This document shows, piece after piece, positions 30,833 to 38,849 of a stretch of DNA of 40,340 nt. The translations under genes were made by a program, and so were the position numbers. The notes beneath the pieces were generated by a model that was not told the origin of the DNA, searched no databases, and was given only the letters and a program-made list of their open reading frames with translations. Each line of letters opens with the position of its first letter. Positions within the stretch are counted from its first letter, which is position 1. The DNA is from an uncultured Collinsella sp. (GTDB lineage: Bacteria > Actinomycetota > Coriobacteriia > Coriobacteriales > Coriobacteriaceae). The DNA lies in assembly GCA_958403205.1 (NCBI GenBank), contig CATXWM010000020.1, positions 1 through 40,340 on the forward strand, written 5' to 3'.

Positions 30833-30868
30833 ATAGAAAAGGGCCGAGGCTCAAAGCCCCGACCCTTT
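30833..30868 (-). terminator. Terminator of rho
   Basis: On the minus strand AAAGGGTCGGGGCT (30868-30855) and AGCCTCGGCCCTTT (30851-30838) pair with two weak positions around TTG, then TTTC. It is 38 bases after the rho stop. Confidence 0.75.
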
Positions 30869-30905
30869 ATTGCATTGATGACTATCGCTGTGCGTGGATG
30901 ACAAC

Positions 30906-33461
30906 CTAGAACGTCTGCTCGTAGTCGCTGTGCTTTTTGGCAGAACGCACCAGGAACTCCTGGTTGGTGTTGGTGCCCTTAAGACCCTTGATAAACGATG
31001 CGGCCGCGCGCTCGGTGTTGTTCATGCCGGCAAGAATACGACGCAGGCCAAAAACAAACGGACGCATCTGCTCGTCAACCAACAGGTCCTCGTTACGCGT
31101 ACCGGAGGCAACGGGGTCGATAGCCGGGAAGATGCGGCGGTCGGCCAGGTCGCGGTCGAGCTTGAGCTCCATGTTGCCGGTGCCCTTGAACTCCTCAAAG
31201 ATGACCTCGTCCATCTTGGAACCGGTGTCGACGAGGGCAGAGGCCAGGATGGTGAGCGAGCCACCGTTCTCGATATTACGGGCTGCGCCCAGGAAGCGCT
31301 TGGGCGGATACAGCGCCGCCGAATCGACGCCGCCCGAAAGGATACGGCCCGAGGCGGGCGCCGCCAAGTTGTAGGCGCGGGCAAGACGCGTGATGGAGTC
31401 GAGCACCACCACGACATCGCCGCCCAGCTCCACGATGCGCTTGGCGCGCTCGATGACGAGCTCGGCCACGCGGGTGTGGTTGTCGGCGGGCATATCGAAG
31501 GTCGAGGCCACGACCTCGCCCTTAATGGAGCGCTGCATATCGGTGACCTCTTCGGGGCGCTCGTCGACGAGCAGGCAGATGAGGTGCACCTCGGGGTTGT
31601 TAATCGAGATAGACTGGCAGATCTTCTTGAGGATCGTGGTCTTGCCGGCCTTGGGCGGGGACACGATCAGGCCACGCTGACCCTTGCCGATCGGCGACAC
31701 GATGTCGATGGCGCGACCGGTAATGGAGTCCTTGCCGTGCTCCATGCGCAGCGGCTCGTTGGGATAGACCGGGGTGAGGTCACCAAACTTGGGGCGGTTG
31801 CGAATCTGCTCGGGGTCTAGACCGTTGACGGTCGTGATTTTGGCGAGGCCGGCGCGCTTGTCGCCGCCGCGCGAAGGACGCAGCGAGCCCTCGATGACGT
31901 CGCCCGTGCGCAGGCGCGCGGAGCGGATGAGGTAGGCAGGGACGAAGGCGTCGTCGTTGGACTTCATGTAGCCATGGGCATGGATGATACCGGAGCTGTC
32001 CGGACGAATCTGCAGGATGCCCTTGATGTCGCGGAAGCCCTCGGCCTTCGCGGCGGTGACGTAGATCTCCTCGACGAGCTCGGCTTTCTTCTTGCCGGTC
32101 GTCTCGATCTCGAACTCCTTGGCCTTCTCGCGCAGCTCGGCGACCTTCATGGCCGCGAGTTCCTCACGCGAAAGCGTGGGCTCGGTGGGGGCGGCGTTAC
32201 GCTCCTTGTTGCGCTGTTTGCGATCGCGCTGACGGTTGCGGCGGTCGTTGTTGCGCTCGTCCTTGCGCTCGTTGCGCTCGTCGTTGCGCTTGTGCTGGCG
32301 ACGGTTGGGGCGAGCGCCGTCTTCGGCCTCGGCGGGCGCGGCGCCATCGGTTGCGGCGGCGTCGGCATTGGCCGCAGCGGCGTCATTGGCCTCGGCGCCG
32401 GAATCGACCTGCGCTTCGACATCAGCCTGCTGCTCGGACGCCTTGGCCTTAGCGGACTTCTTACGACCGCGCTTGGGCTTCTCAGACACAGGCTGTTCGA
32501 CGTCCTGGGGCTCGGCGGCGTCAGTCGATGCATCGGCGGTCGTCTCGGCGGAATCCTCGGACGCAACCTTCTTGGCAGCCTTAGCCTTGGACGTGCGCTT
32601 AGCAGCAGTGCGACGGCTGCGACCGGGACGGAGGTCGGCGGGCTCGACATCGGCGGGAGCGGCCTCGGAAGTCGTAGCATCCTGGACGGGCGCGTCGGCG
32701 GCGGTTGCAGACTCGGCGGTCGCCGCAGCATCCCGAGCGGCTGCAGCTGCGGCTGCGGCCTTCTCTGCCTCGACGAAGGCCTTGGGCTTGCGACCGCGAC
32801 GGTGCGGGCGCAAAGCCGGATCGACAACGGGAACTTCGCTGGCCTCGACAGGCGCAGCGAGCTCAACAGGCGATGTGCCCTCCCCTGCCGCGGAACGGAC
32901 CGAAGCCTCAGTGAGCTCGGGGGTTACCTGATCGACAACCTGCTCGGCCTTAGCAGCCGTGCGACGGCGTGTGCGCGGTACCGGCTTCTCGGTCGGCTGG
33001 TCGGCGACAGGGGTCTCGGGCACAGACGGAGCTGCAAGCTCGGTCAGAGCCGCGGCCTCGCGCTCGGCAGCACGACGGCGGGCGCGCACCACCTGAGCCT
33101 CGCTAATCTGCGCCAACGCACGTGCCTGCGCGACCTCATCGGAAATCGGCGCCGAGGAGTCAGCTGCAACGGTGCGCTTGACGCGCGTCATGCGCGTGGT
33201 ACGGCGCTTGGGCTTGGTGACCTCCTCGCCGTCAGCAGCAGGCTTGGCCGTGCGGCGCGTACGCTTGGGCTTTGCCGGAGCAGCCTCCTCACCAGTTGCA
33301 GGCACGGCCTTCTCAGCCGTTGCAGGCGTAGGCGTCGAAGCAGCCTTAGGCGTCTCAGGAGCCGAGGCATGCGCGGGCGCCGCGACCTGGTCCGACGTAA
33401 CCGGTGCAGCGGGAGCGGCTTGCGTCGTCGTTATTTCGTTTTCTTGCTGTTGATCAGACAC
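30906..33461 (-). CDS. rho: Transcription termination factor Rho with long disordered N-terminus
   Basis: 851 residues, about twice the E. coli length; GTG start at 33461 (weak ribosome site). Residues 1-~425 are low complexity: Ala/Pro/Glu/Thr-rich with many Lys-Arg boxes (KPKRRTTRMTRVKR), ending in an Arg/Asn/Lys/Asp stretch (~380-424, e.g. RNNDRRNRQRDRKQRNKERN). Then come the Rho N-terminal helix bundle (ELAAMKVAELREKAKEFEIE), the cold-shock-like RNA-binding domain (GILQIRPDSSGIIHAHGYM) and the RecA-like motor with Walker A SPPKAGKTT (~604), Walker B VVVLDSITRLARAYN and the secondary RNA site around TGSKMDEVIFEEFKGTGNMEL. The motor is complete. Insertions of this kind are usual in Actinomycetota and are thought to bind RNA and modulate termination. 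Monocistronic. Confidence 0.96.
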   Translation of the reverse strand: MSDQQQENEITTTQAAPAAPVTSDQVAAPAHASAPETPKAASTPTPATAEKAVPATGEEAAPAKPKRTRRTAKPAADGEEVTKPKRRTTRMTRVKRTVAADSSAPISDEVAQARALAQISEAQVVRARRRAAEREAAALTELAAPSVPETPVADQPTEKPVPRTRRRTAAKAEQVVDQVTPELTEASVRSAAGEGTSPVELAAPVEASEVPVVDPALRPHRRGRKPKAFVEAEKAAAAAAAARDAAATAESATAADAPVQDATTSEAAPADVEPADLRPGRSRRTAAKRTSKAKAAKKVASEDSAETTADASTDAAEPQDVEQPVSEKPKRGRKKSAKAKASEQQADVEAQVDSGAEANDAAAANADAAATDGAAPAEAEDGARPNRRQHKRNDERNERKDERNNDRRNRQRDRKQRNKERNAAPTEPTLSREELAAMKVAELREKAKEFEIETTGKKKAELVEEIYVTAAKAEGFRDIKGILQIRPDSSGIIHAHGYMKSNDDAFVPAYLIRSARLRTGDVIEGSLRPSRGGDKRAGLAKITTVNGLDPEQIRNRPKFGDLTPVYPNEPLRMEHGKDSITGRAIDIVSPIGKGQRGLIVSPPKAGKTTILKKICQSISINNPEVHLICLLVDERPEEVTDMQRSIKGEVVASTFDMPADNHTRVAELVIERAKRIVELGGDVVVVLDSITRLARAYNLAAPASGRILSGGVDSAALYPPKRFLGAARNIENGGSLTILASALVDTGSKMDEVIFEEFKGTGNMELKLDRDLADRRIFPAIDPVASGTRNEDLLVDEQMRPFVFGLRRILAGMNNTERAAASFIKGLKGTNTNQEFLVRSAKKHSDYEQTF

Positions 33462-33716
33462 AGTGTTTGCTCAACTTTCTTTTCAAGCCCTGTGATCACA
33501 TGCTCCCTGCATAAACCTTCAGGGCGGCTAAACAGTCTAGTTCCGTTCAAAACGACGGACATCATTGATCTGTATCGAGATGATTGCGTCATATACGCAG
33601 CGTTAGTGTAACACAACCGCCGCCACCTGCAACTTAGTCATTGGGGACGTTCTTAAACGACTAGTCAAAAGTGACACTCTTTGGTTTACCACTCACAAAT
33701 CAGACCGCCTCCGCCA
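33462..33716. other. Upstream region of rho, no gene
   Basis: 255 bases between the rho start and the 151-bp palindromic element. A TATATG (-10-like, minus strand) lies around 33588-33593, but its best -35 (TTGTGT) is only 15 bases away. No small ORF with a ribosome site was seen. A long rho leader with autoregulation would be in line with other bacteria but is not shown by the sequence. Confidence 0.3.
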
Positions 33717-33867
33717 AAACTATGCCGGTTTACTACAATGAATCGCTCAACCGTGACCACTCCGAAACTTGTTGAACTAAAACCGCAGGTAGATGCCCTG
33801 CACTTTTTTGCGAAAAGCTGGCGTGGTTGGAATTTCTCATATTCATCGTAGTAAACCGGCATAGTTT
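33717..33867. mobile_element. 151-bp MITE-like element with 27-bp terminal inverted repeats
   Basis: Terminal arms at 33717-33743 and 33841-33867 start AAACTATGCCGGTTTACTAC and match with one difference over 27 bases. The 97-base interior is non-coding and holds a small hairpin GCAGG...CCTGC followed by a T-run (about 33784-33809). No obvious target-site duplication flanks it. Size and structure fit a non-autonomous element or a structured RNA; it lies between rho and argS. Confidence 0.65.
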
Positions 33868-33911
33868 CGTATTTCCAGCAGTTCCAAATTCGTCAATACG
33901 TCGGCGTTTGC

Positions 33912-33943
33912 AAAAAGCCCGACCTCCGCATGGAGATCGGGCT
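33912..33943 (-). terminator. Terminator of argS
   Basis: On the minus strand AGCCCGATCTCC and GGAGGTCGGGCT pair (33943-33932 with 33927-33916, one G-U), loop ATGC, then TTTT. It is 47 bases after the argS stop. Confidence 0.9.
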
Positions 33944-33990
33944 TATAGGGCTCAGCAAAGCCGAACCTACACGGTTAAATGACCCGCAGC

Positions 33991-35844
33991 TTACATCTGC
34001 TCGGGAGCGGAAACGCCAACAAGGGTGAGCACCAGGGCGAGCGTCACGCGGACGGCGTCGCAAGCGGCCAGACGGGCACGCGAAAGCTCGGGGTCGACGG
34101 GACGGCCCTCGCTCGGCAGAACCTGGCAGGCAGCGTAGAAGCTGTGGAAGTCGCCGGCGAGTTCCTCAGCAAAGTGCGTCAGACGGAACGGGGCGCGGTC
34201 GCGAGCGCAGCTGGCGATGAGGTCGGTGAGCTCGTTGAGCTTGCGCGAAAGGGCGAGCTCGGTCGGGTCGGTCAGCAGCGAGTAATCGACGTTCTCACCG
34301 ATGGCCTTGGCGGCGACGGCCTTCATGCCCATCTCGTCAGCCTGCTCGGGCGTAACGTCAGCGGCACGGCGCAGGATGGAGCACACGCGGGCGTGAGCGT
34401 ACTGCACGTAGTACACCGGGTTGGAGTTGTCGCGCTTCTTGACGGCCTCAATATCGAAGTCGACCATCTGGTTGGAGCTCTTGGAGATGAGGGTGTAACG
34501 GGCAGCGTCGGAGCCGACCTCGTCGACGAGCTCCTGCAGGGTCACCATGGTGCCCTTACGCTTGGACATACGGACGGGCTTGCCGTTGCGCAGCAGGTTG
34601 ACGAGCTGGCCCAGCAGAACCTCAAACTTGCCGGGGTAACCCAAGGCATCGCAGACGCAGCGGACGCGCTCGATGTAGCCGTGGTGGTCGGCACCCCAGA
34701 TGTCGATGACGTGGTCGACGCGCTGGAACTTATCCCAGTGATAGGCAACGTCGGAGGCGAAGTAGGTGTACTCGCCATCGGACTTGATCAGAACGCGGTC
34801 CTTGTCATCGCCCAGGTCGGTGGAGCGGAACCACAGGGCGCCGTCCTTGGTGTAGAGATAGCCCATCTTGTCGAGCTTCTCAAAAGCGCGGTCGACGGCG
34901 GAGGTGCCGGCGGTCTCACCCTCGGTGTCCTTCACATACAGCGAGCGCTCGGAGAACCAACGATCGAAGTCGCAGTTAACGGCATGGCAAAGGTCGCGCA
35001 TGTTGTCGACCATCTTTACATAGCCGCGCTCGCGGAAGCTCTCCATGCGCTCCTGCGGATCGGCGTTGACCCACTTATCGCCGTCGGTGCGCCAGAACTC
35101 GGCGGCCTCGTCGATGATGTAGTCGCCGCCGTAGGAGTCCTTGCCCAGGGTCTCGGCAAAGTTGTCCTGATACGGATGGGTCTCGGGATGCTCGTCGTTC
35201 TCGTCGGCAACAAAGGCGTCGCGGTCGGCGATCAGCAGCTTGTGAGCCTCGTCGATATCCACGCCCTGCTTGGCGATGATGTCGGCAAGCTGCATATAGC
35301 GCGTGCTGATGGAGTTGCCGAAGGTGTTCATCTGAGAGCCGTGGTCGTTAATGTAGAACTCACGCTGGATGTCGTAACCGGCGTGATCCATAACGCGGCA
35401 GAGCGAGTCGCCCAGCGCGGCCCAGCGGCCGTGGCCGATGTGCATGGGGCCGACGGGGTTGGCGGAAACGAACTCGACCTGGGTCTTCAGGCCACCACCG
35501 ACGTTGGACTTAGCGAAGTCCATACCCTTCTCGCGAGCCTCGCCAAAGATGGCATTCTTGACGGCAACGGAGAGGTAGAAGTTGATGAAGCCGGGGCCTG
35601 CGATCTCGACCTTCTCGATCGCGGGGTCCTCGGGCATATGGGCAACGATGGCCTCGGCGATCTTGCGCGGGGCGCAGTGAGCCAGCTTGGCGGACTTCAG
35701 GGCCATGGTAGAGGTCCACTCGCCATGAGAAGTATCAGCCGGTCGCTCGATAGCGCAATCGTCAAGTTCAAATGCGGAAAGGTCGCCGGCCTCCTGGGCC
35801 GCAGCAAGCGCAGCGCGTACCAGCTCTTCAATCTTCTCGGGCAT
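33991..35844 (-). CDS. argS: Arginyl-tRNA synthetase
   Basis: 617 residues from ATG 35844 with AAGGAGG upstream. Class I synthetase: H135-IGH (PVGPMHIGHGRWAALGDS) and the second signature RMSKRKG at about 425-431 (KMSKS equivalent, as usual for ArgS). N-terminal Add-1-type domain (FELDDCAIERPADTSHGEWTSTMALKSAK), the central ...DIWGADHHGYIERVR active-site strand and the C-terminal anticodon-binding DALR-type helices (SILRRAADVT..., ending LVGVSAPEQM). Charges tRNA-Arg with arginine. Single-gene transcript with its own terminator. Confidence 0.97.
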   Translation of the reverse strand: MPEKIEELVRAALAAAQEAGDLSAFELDDCAIERPADTSHGEWTSTMALKSAKLAHCAPRKIAEAIVAHMPEDPAIEKVEIAGPGFINFYLSVAVKNAIFGEAREKGMDFAKSNVGGGLKTQVEFVSANPVGPMHIGHGRWAALGDSLCRVMDHAGYDIQREFYINDHGSQMNTFGNSISTRYMQLADIIAKQGVDIDEAHKLLIADRDAFVADENDEHPETHPYQDNFAETLGKDSYGGDYIIDEAAEFWRTDGDKWVNADPQERMESFRERGYVKMVDNMRDLCHAVNCDFDRWFSERSLYVKDTEGETAGTSAVDRAFEKLDKMGYLYTKDGALWFRSTDLGDDKDRVLIKSDGEYTYFASDVAYHWDKFQRVDHVIDIWGADHHGYIERVRCVCDALGYPGKFEVLLGQLVNLLRNGKPVRMSKRKGTMVTLQELVDEVGSDAARYTLISKSSNQMVDFDIEAVKKRDNSNPVYYVQYAHARVCSILRRAADVTPEQADEMGMKAVAAKAIGENVDYSLLTDPTELALSRKLNELTDLIASCARDRAPFRLTHFAEELAGDFHSFYAACQVLPSEGRPVDPELSRARLAACDAVRVTLALVLTLVGVSAPEQM

Positions 35845-35965
35845 AGATCCTCCTTGTGTTAAAGCCCCCGAGCTCTTGGCCACTCGTAGGGCAAAAGCCA
35901 GAGTTTGTAGCACTCTATCACAAGCGACGGGCACTGTCGCAGGGTAAAGCTAATAGATATTGCAT

Positions 35966-36040
35966 ATGCACAAAAATGACTACAGCTTGTATGGAGTCAC
36001 TCAAAGATGCCGGTCTGCCTGCAGATTATGCAGGCGTTGA
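35966..36040 (+). CDS. Possible 24-residue peptide with C-x3-C-x2-C
   Basis: ATG 35966 to TGA 36038-36040. It encodes a peptide with YGVTQRCRSACRLCRR at its end, which has the C-x3-C-x2-C pattern of radical-SAM cluster sites. It could be a decayed N-terminus of a radical-SAM protein, a small peptide, or chance. A hairpin GCCTGCA-GATTA-TGCAGGC (36017-36035) covers the Cys codons, which alone can explain part of the pattern. No strong ribosome site (GCAGGGTAAAGC is 13 or more bases away). The surrounding gap 35845-36186 holds otherwise only promoter-like sequence. Confidence 0.2.
   Translation: MHKNDYSLYGVTQRCRSACRLCRR
36017..36035. repeat. Hairpin in the argS/CarD intergenic region
   Basis: GCCTGCA and TGCAGGC pair perfectly around GATTA. 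It lies 150 bases upstream of the CarD-like gene and about 170 upstream of argS; role unknown. Confidence 0.5.
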
Positions 36041-36186
36041 AAGTGCATAAAGGTGTGAATGAGCTGCGTCTGTTATCGAATACTCTTACCTATCAGAGTT
36101 GTGTGCTTTTCCTGCATAAAGTACGGGTTTGCGCACGTCAGCGTGTTATTCTAGACATACGTAAATTCGTATAAGTTGGAGGTAGC

Positions 36187-36672
36187 ATGTTCTCAATCGG
36201 TCAACACGTCATTCATCCGGGCCAGGGAGTCTGCACCGTCGTCGGTTTTAGGGACGACACACCGCAGCCCATGCTGCTGCTCGAGACCAAGCAGGGACAT
36301 GCGCAGACGATCCTCATGTACCCCGTGGCGCAGGCCGACCGTCTGCACGCCGCCATCTCTCAGCAAGATGCCGAGCACCTGCTGAGCCACTATGACGAGC
36401 TGGAGTGCGACACCTTTACCGAGCGCAACAGCTCGCTTGAGGAGACACACTTTAAGCAGCAGCTCAAGCTGGGCGCGCCCGAGACGGTCCGCGTGGCAAA
36501 GACCATGATGCACCGCATCCGCCAGGCCGAGGAAGCTGATAAAAAACCCAGCTCCTACTACATGCGCGTACTCAAGGAGGCCAAACGCCGCTCCATCGAG
36601 GAGTTCGCCGTGGCCCTTGGCGTCACCGAGGAGGCCGCCGAAGCCCGCCTAGCCCAAGCCGCCCTCAACTAA
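36187..36672 (+). CDS. CarD/CdnL-family RNA polymerase-interacting regulator
   Basis: 161 residues. The N-terminal RNA-polymerase-interaction domain is typical: MFSIGQHVIHPGQGVCTVVGF, then LLLETKQG and ILMYPVAQAD. The C-terminal helical DNA-binding region includes SLEETHFKQQLKLGAPETVRVAKTMMHR and SYYMRVLKEAKRRSIEEFAVALG. CarD proteins bind the polymerase beta lobe and stabilise open complexes at ribosomal and other promoters. The C-terminal Trp that wedges into the bubble in M. tuberculosis CarD has no clear counterpart, so its mode may differ. Ribosome site GTTGGAGG. Monocistronic with a terminator right after. Confidence 0.88.
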   Translation: MFSIGQHVIHPGQGVCTVVGFRDDTPQPMLLLETKQGHAQTILMYPVAQADRLHAAISQQDAEHLLSHYDELECDTFTERNSSLEETHFKQQLKLGAPETVRVAKTMMHRIRQAEEADKKPSSYYMRVLKEAKRRSIEEFAVALGVTEEAAEARLAQAALN

Positions 36673-36685
36673 CCCATCCGCGCCA

Positions 36686-36727
36686 AAAACCACCACAAAG
36701 GGAACAGGCACCTTTGTGGTGGTTTTC
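36686..36727 (+). terminator. Terminator of the CarD-like gene (twin of 37396-37437)
   Basis: AAAACCACCACAAAGG (36686-36701) pairs perfectly with CCTTTGTGGTGGTTTT (36711-36726); loop contains GAACAGGCA. T-runs allow termination on both strands. Confidence 0.88.
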
Positions 36728-36780
36728 TTGTTCTAGTAGTATTCATTCTTATCGATACCCACGAGCACAAGGAGTCTCTT

Positions 36781-37380
36781 ATGGCAGAGCCGCTTACCGC
36801 CGGAATCACCCGCGACCGCGCGTTCGAACTGCTCAACGAGCACAACAAGGACCCGTTCCATATCACCCATGGCGAGACGGTCGAGGGCACTATGCGCTAC
36901 TTTGCGCGCGAGTTCGACCCCGAGAACGAGGAGTTTTGGGGCATCGTCGGTCTGCTGCACGACCTGGATTGGGAGGAGCATGAGGACGACCCCATGAACC
37001 ACACCATCTATGCTGCCGAGATTCTTGAGGGCGAAGGTGCGTCTCCCGAGCTCATTCGCGCCATCCAGACGCACACGTCGGACTTCAACACCTCACTACC
37101 CAAGCCCGAGCTGCAGATGGAAAAGATCCTGTTTGCCTGCGATGAGCTCACCGGCCTGATCGGCGCTGCCGTCATCATGCGCCCGAGCAAGAGCGTTATG
37201 GACTTTACGACCAAGTCGCTCAAGAAGAAGTTCAAGGACAAACGCTTTGCCGCCGGCTGCTCGCGCGACGTGATTTCGCAGGGCGCCGAGATGTTGGGCT
37301 GGGAGCTCCCCGAGCTCTTTGACCGCACCATCGCGGCCATGCAGTCCTTCGCCCCCGACCGAGATACCTTCCAGGCCTAA
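36781..37380 (+). CDS. HD-domain metal-dependent phosphohydrolase
   Basis: 199 residues, ATG 36781 after AAGGAG. HD signature: H30 (HITHGETV), H60-D61 (GIVGLLHDLDWEEHED), H74 (PMNHTIYAAEIL) and the distal Asp in FACDELTGLIGA, all in order. Relatives are small HD hydrolases for nucleotides or phosphate esters, usually annotated only as HDIG-domain or hydrolase proteins; the substrate is unknown. No fused sensor or synthetase domain, so not a full RelA/SpoT. Flanked by two almost identical hairpin terminators. Confidence 0.88.
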   Translation: MAEPLTAGITRDRAFELLNEHNKDPFHITHGETVEGTMRYFAREFDPENEEFWGIVGLLHDLDWEEHEDDPMNHTIYAAEILEGEGASPELIRAIQTHTSDFNTSLPKPELQMEKILFACDELTGLIGAAVIMRPSKSVMDFTTKSLKKKFKDKRFAAGCSRDVISQGAEMLGWELPELFDRTIAAMQSFAPDRDTFQA

Positions 37381-37395
37381 CCGTCAACGCCACCT

Positions 37396-37437
37396 AAAAC
37401 CACCACAAAGGGGACAGGCACCTTTGTGGTGGTTTTT
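37396..37437. terminator. Bidirectional terminator between the HD gene and proA
   Basis: Same 16-bp stem as at 36686-36727 (AAAACCACCACAAAGG/CCTTTGTGGTGGTTTT), loop GGGACAGGCA, followed by TTTTT. It serves the HD gene on the plus strand and proA on the minus strand. Confidence 0.9.
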
Positions 37438-37450
37438 GTTTGCGCGGGCG

Positions 37451-38737
37451 TTAGGGACGGACCTGGCCGGTGCCGCGGAGCTTGTATTTGTAGGTGGTGA
37501 GGGCCTCGGCGGCAAAGGGGCCACGGGCGTGGAGTTTTTGGGTCGAGATGCCGATCTCGGCACCCAGGCCAAACTCGCCGCCGTCAGTGAAGCGAGTGCT
37601 GGCGTTGGAGTACACGGCCGAGGCATCGACAGCATCGAGGAAGCGCTCGCAAGCATCCGTATCCTCGGCAACGATGGCCTCGGAGTGCATCGTGCCGTAG
37701 CGGTTGATGTGTGCGATGGCCTCGTCCTCGTTTGCCACGACCTTCACGCTCATCTCGAGCGCCAGGTACTCGCGACCCCAGTCCTCCTCAGTCGCGGCGA
37801 CGTAGTTGTCGCCCTCGACAAGCCCAGCGTCGGCGCATGCGGCGCACGTGGCCTCGTCGCCGTGAATCAGTACGCCGTGGTCGTGCAGCACGGCAACGAC
37901 TGCGGGCAGGAAGCGATCAGCAACAACACGGTCGACCAGCAGCGACTCGGCGGCATTGCACACGCCCACGCGCTGGGTCTTGGCATTGATGATAATGTTG
38001 AGCGCCTTATCAAAGTCGGCGGATTCATGCACGTAGATGTGGCAGTTGCCAGTGCCCGTCTCGATCACCGGCACAAGCGACTCGCGCACGCAGCGCTGGA
38101 TCAGGCCTGCACCGCCGCGCGGAATGAGCACGTCGACGATACCGCGGAGCTTCATGAGCTCGCCGGTGGCCTCGCGGTCGGTGGACTCAATCATCGAGAC
38201 GGCCTCGCGCGGGAAGCCCTTGGCCTCGAGCGCATCGGCCAGCAGCTCGGCGATCATGGCACACGAGTGATAGGCCAGCGAGCCGCCGCGCAGAATGCAG
38301 GCGTTGCCGGTACGGATGCAGATGCCTGCGGCGTCGGCCGTCACGTTGGGGCGCGCCTCGTAGACCATAGCGACCAGGCCCAGCGGCACACTCACACGGG
38401 TCAGGTCCACGCCGCTTGCAAGCACGCGGTGGTCGAGCACGCGGCCCACGGGATCGGGCAGCTCGGCGAGCTTTTCCAGGCCGGCGGCCATGCCCTCGAC
38501 GCGCTCGGGCGTCAGCAGCAGGCGATCGAGGAGCCCCGCCGAGGTACCCGCATCGCGCGCGGCGGACATATCGAGCTCGTTAGCGGCGACGATGGAGTCG
38601 ACACCGTTGCGCAGTGCTGCGGCCATGGCGCGCACGGCCTCCTGACGCCGCTCATCGCTCGCCGTGGCAAGCGAGGCCGACGCTGCCTTGGCGGCAACGG
38701 CAAGATCGTGGACATACGTGGCTATATCGACCGACAT
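37451..38737 (-). CDS. proA: Gamma-glutamyl phosphate reductase
   Basis: 428 residues, aldehyde-dehydrogenase-like fold. The catalytic Cys is at about C260 in TQRVGVCNAAESLLVD; other landmarks are SVPLGLVAMVYEARPNVTADAAG, ACILRGGSLAYHS, IPRGGAGLIQRCV and the ending AEIGISTQKLHARGPFAAEALTTYKYKLRG. Reduces gamma-glutamyl phosphate with NADPH to glutamate semialdehyde, the second step of proline synthesis. ATG 38737, with GAGAAAGG upstream. proB is not adjacent in this window, so either it is elsewhere or proA stands alone. Confidence 0.97.
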   Translation of the reverse strand: MSVDIATYVHDLAVAAKAASASLATASDERRQEAVRAMAAALRNGVDSIVAANELDMSAARDAGTSAGLLDRLLLTPERVEGMAAGLEKLAELPDPVGRVLDHRVLASGVDLTRVSVPLGLVAMVYEARPNVTADAAGICIRTGNACILRGGSLAYHSCAMIAELLADALEAKGFPREAVSMIESTDREATGELMKLRGIVDVLIPRGGAGLIQRCVRESLVPVIETGTGNCHIYVHESADFDKALNIIINAKTQRVGVCNAAESLLVDRVVADRFLPAVVAVLHDHGVLIHGDEATCAACADAGLVEGDNYVAATEEDWGREYLALEMSVKVVANEDEAIAHINRYGTMHSEAIVAEDTDACERFLDAVDASAVYSNASTRFTDGGEFGLGAEIGISTQKLHARGPFAAEALTTYKYKLRGTGQVRP

Positions 38738-38849
38738 GGGCGGCCCTTTCTCCTAGAAGTTTGCAACCATGGTAGCCGATTTGCGCATGGCCTCGCCCGC
38801 GGCGGTAGAATTGGTCAACCCGAAACACCGCAACGAACGGAAGACTCAC

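Noticed and set aside
31974..33611. Long plus-strand open frame opposite the rho N-terminus
   Set aside because: Low-complexity antisense of the Rho insert; no start signal and no family.
33979..35862. Plus-strand open frame of over 600 codons opposite argS
   Set aside because: It mirrors argS exactly, has no ribosome site and no recognisable domain; GC-rich third positions keep the opposite strand open.
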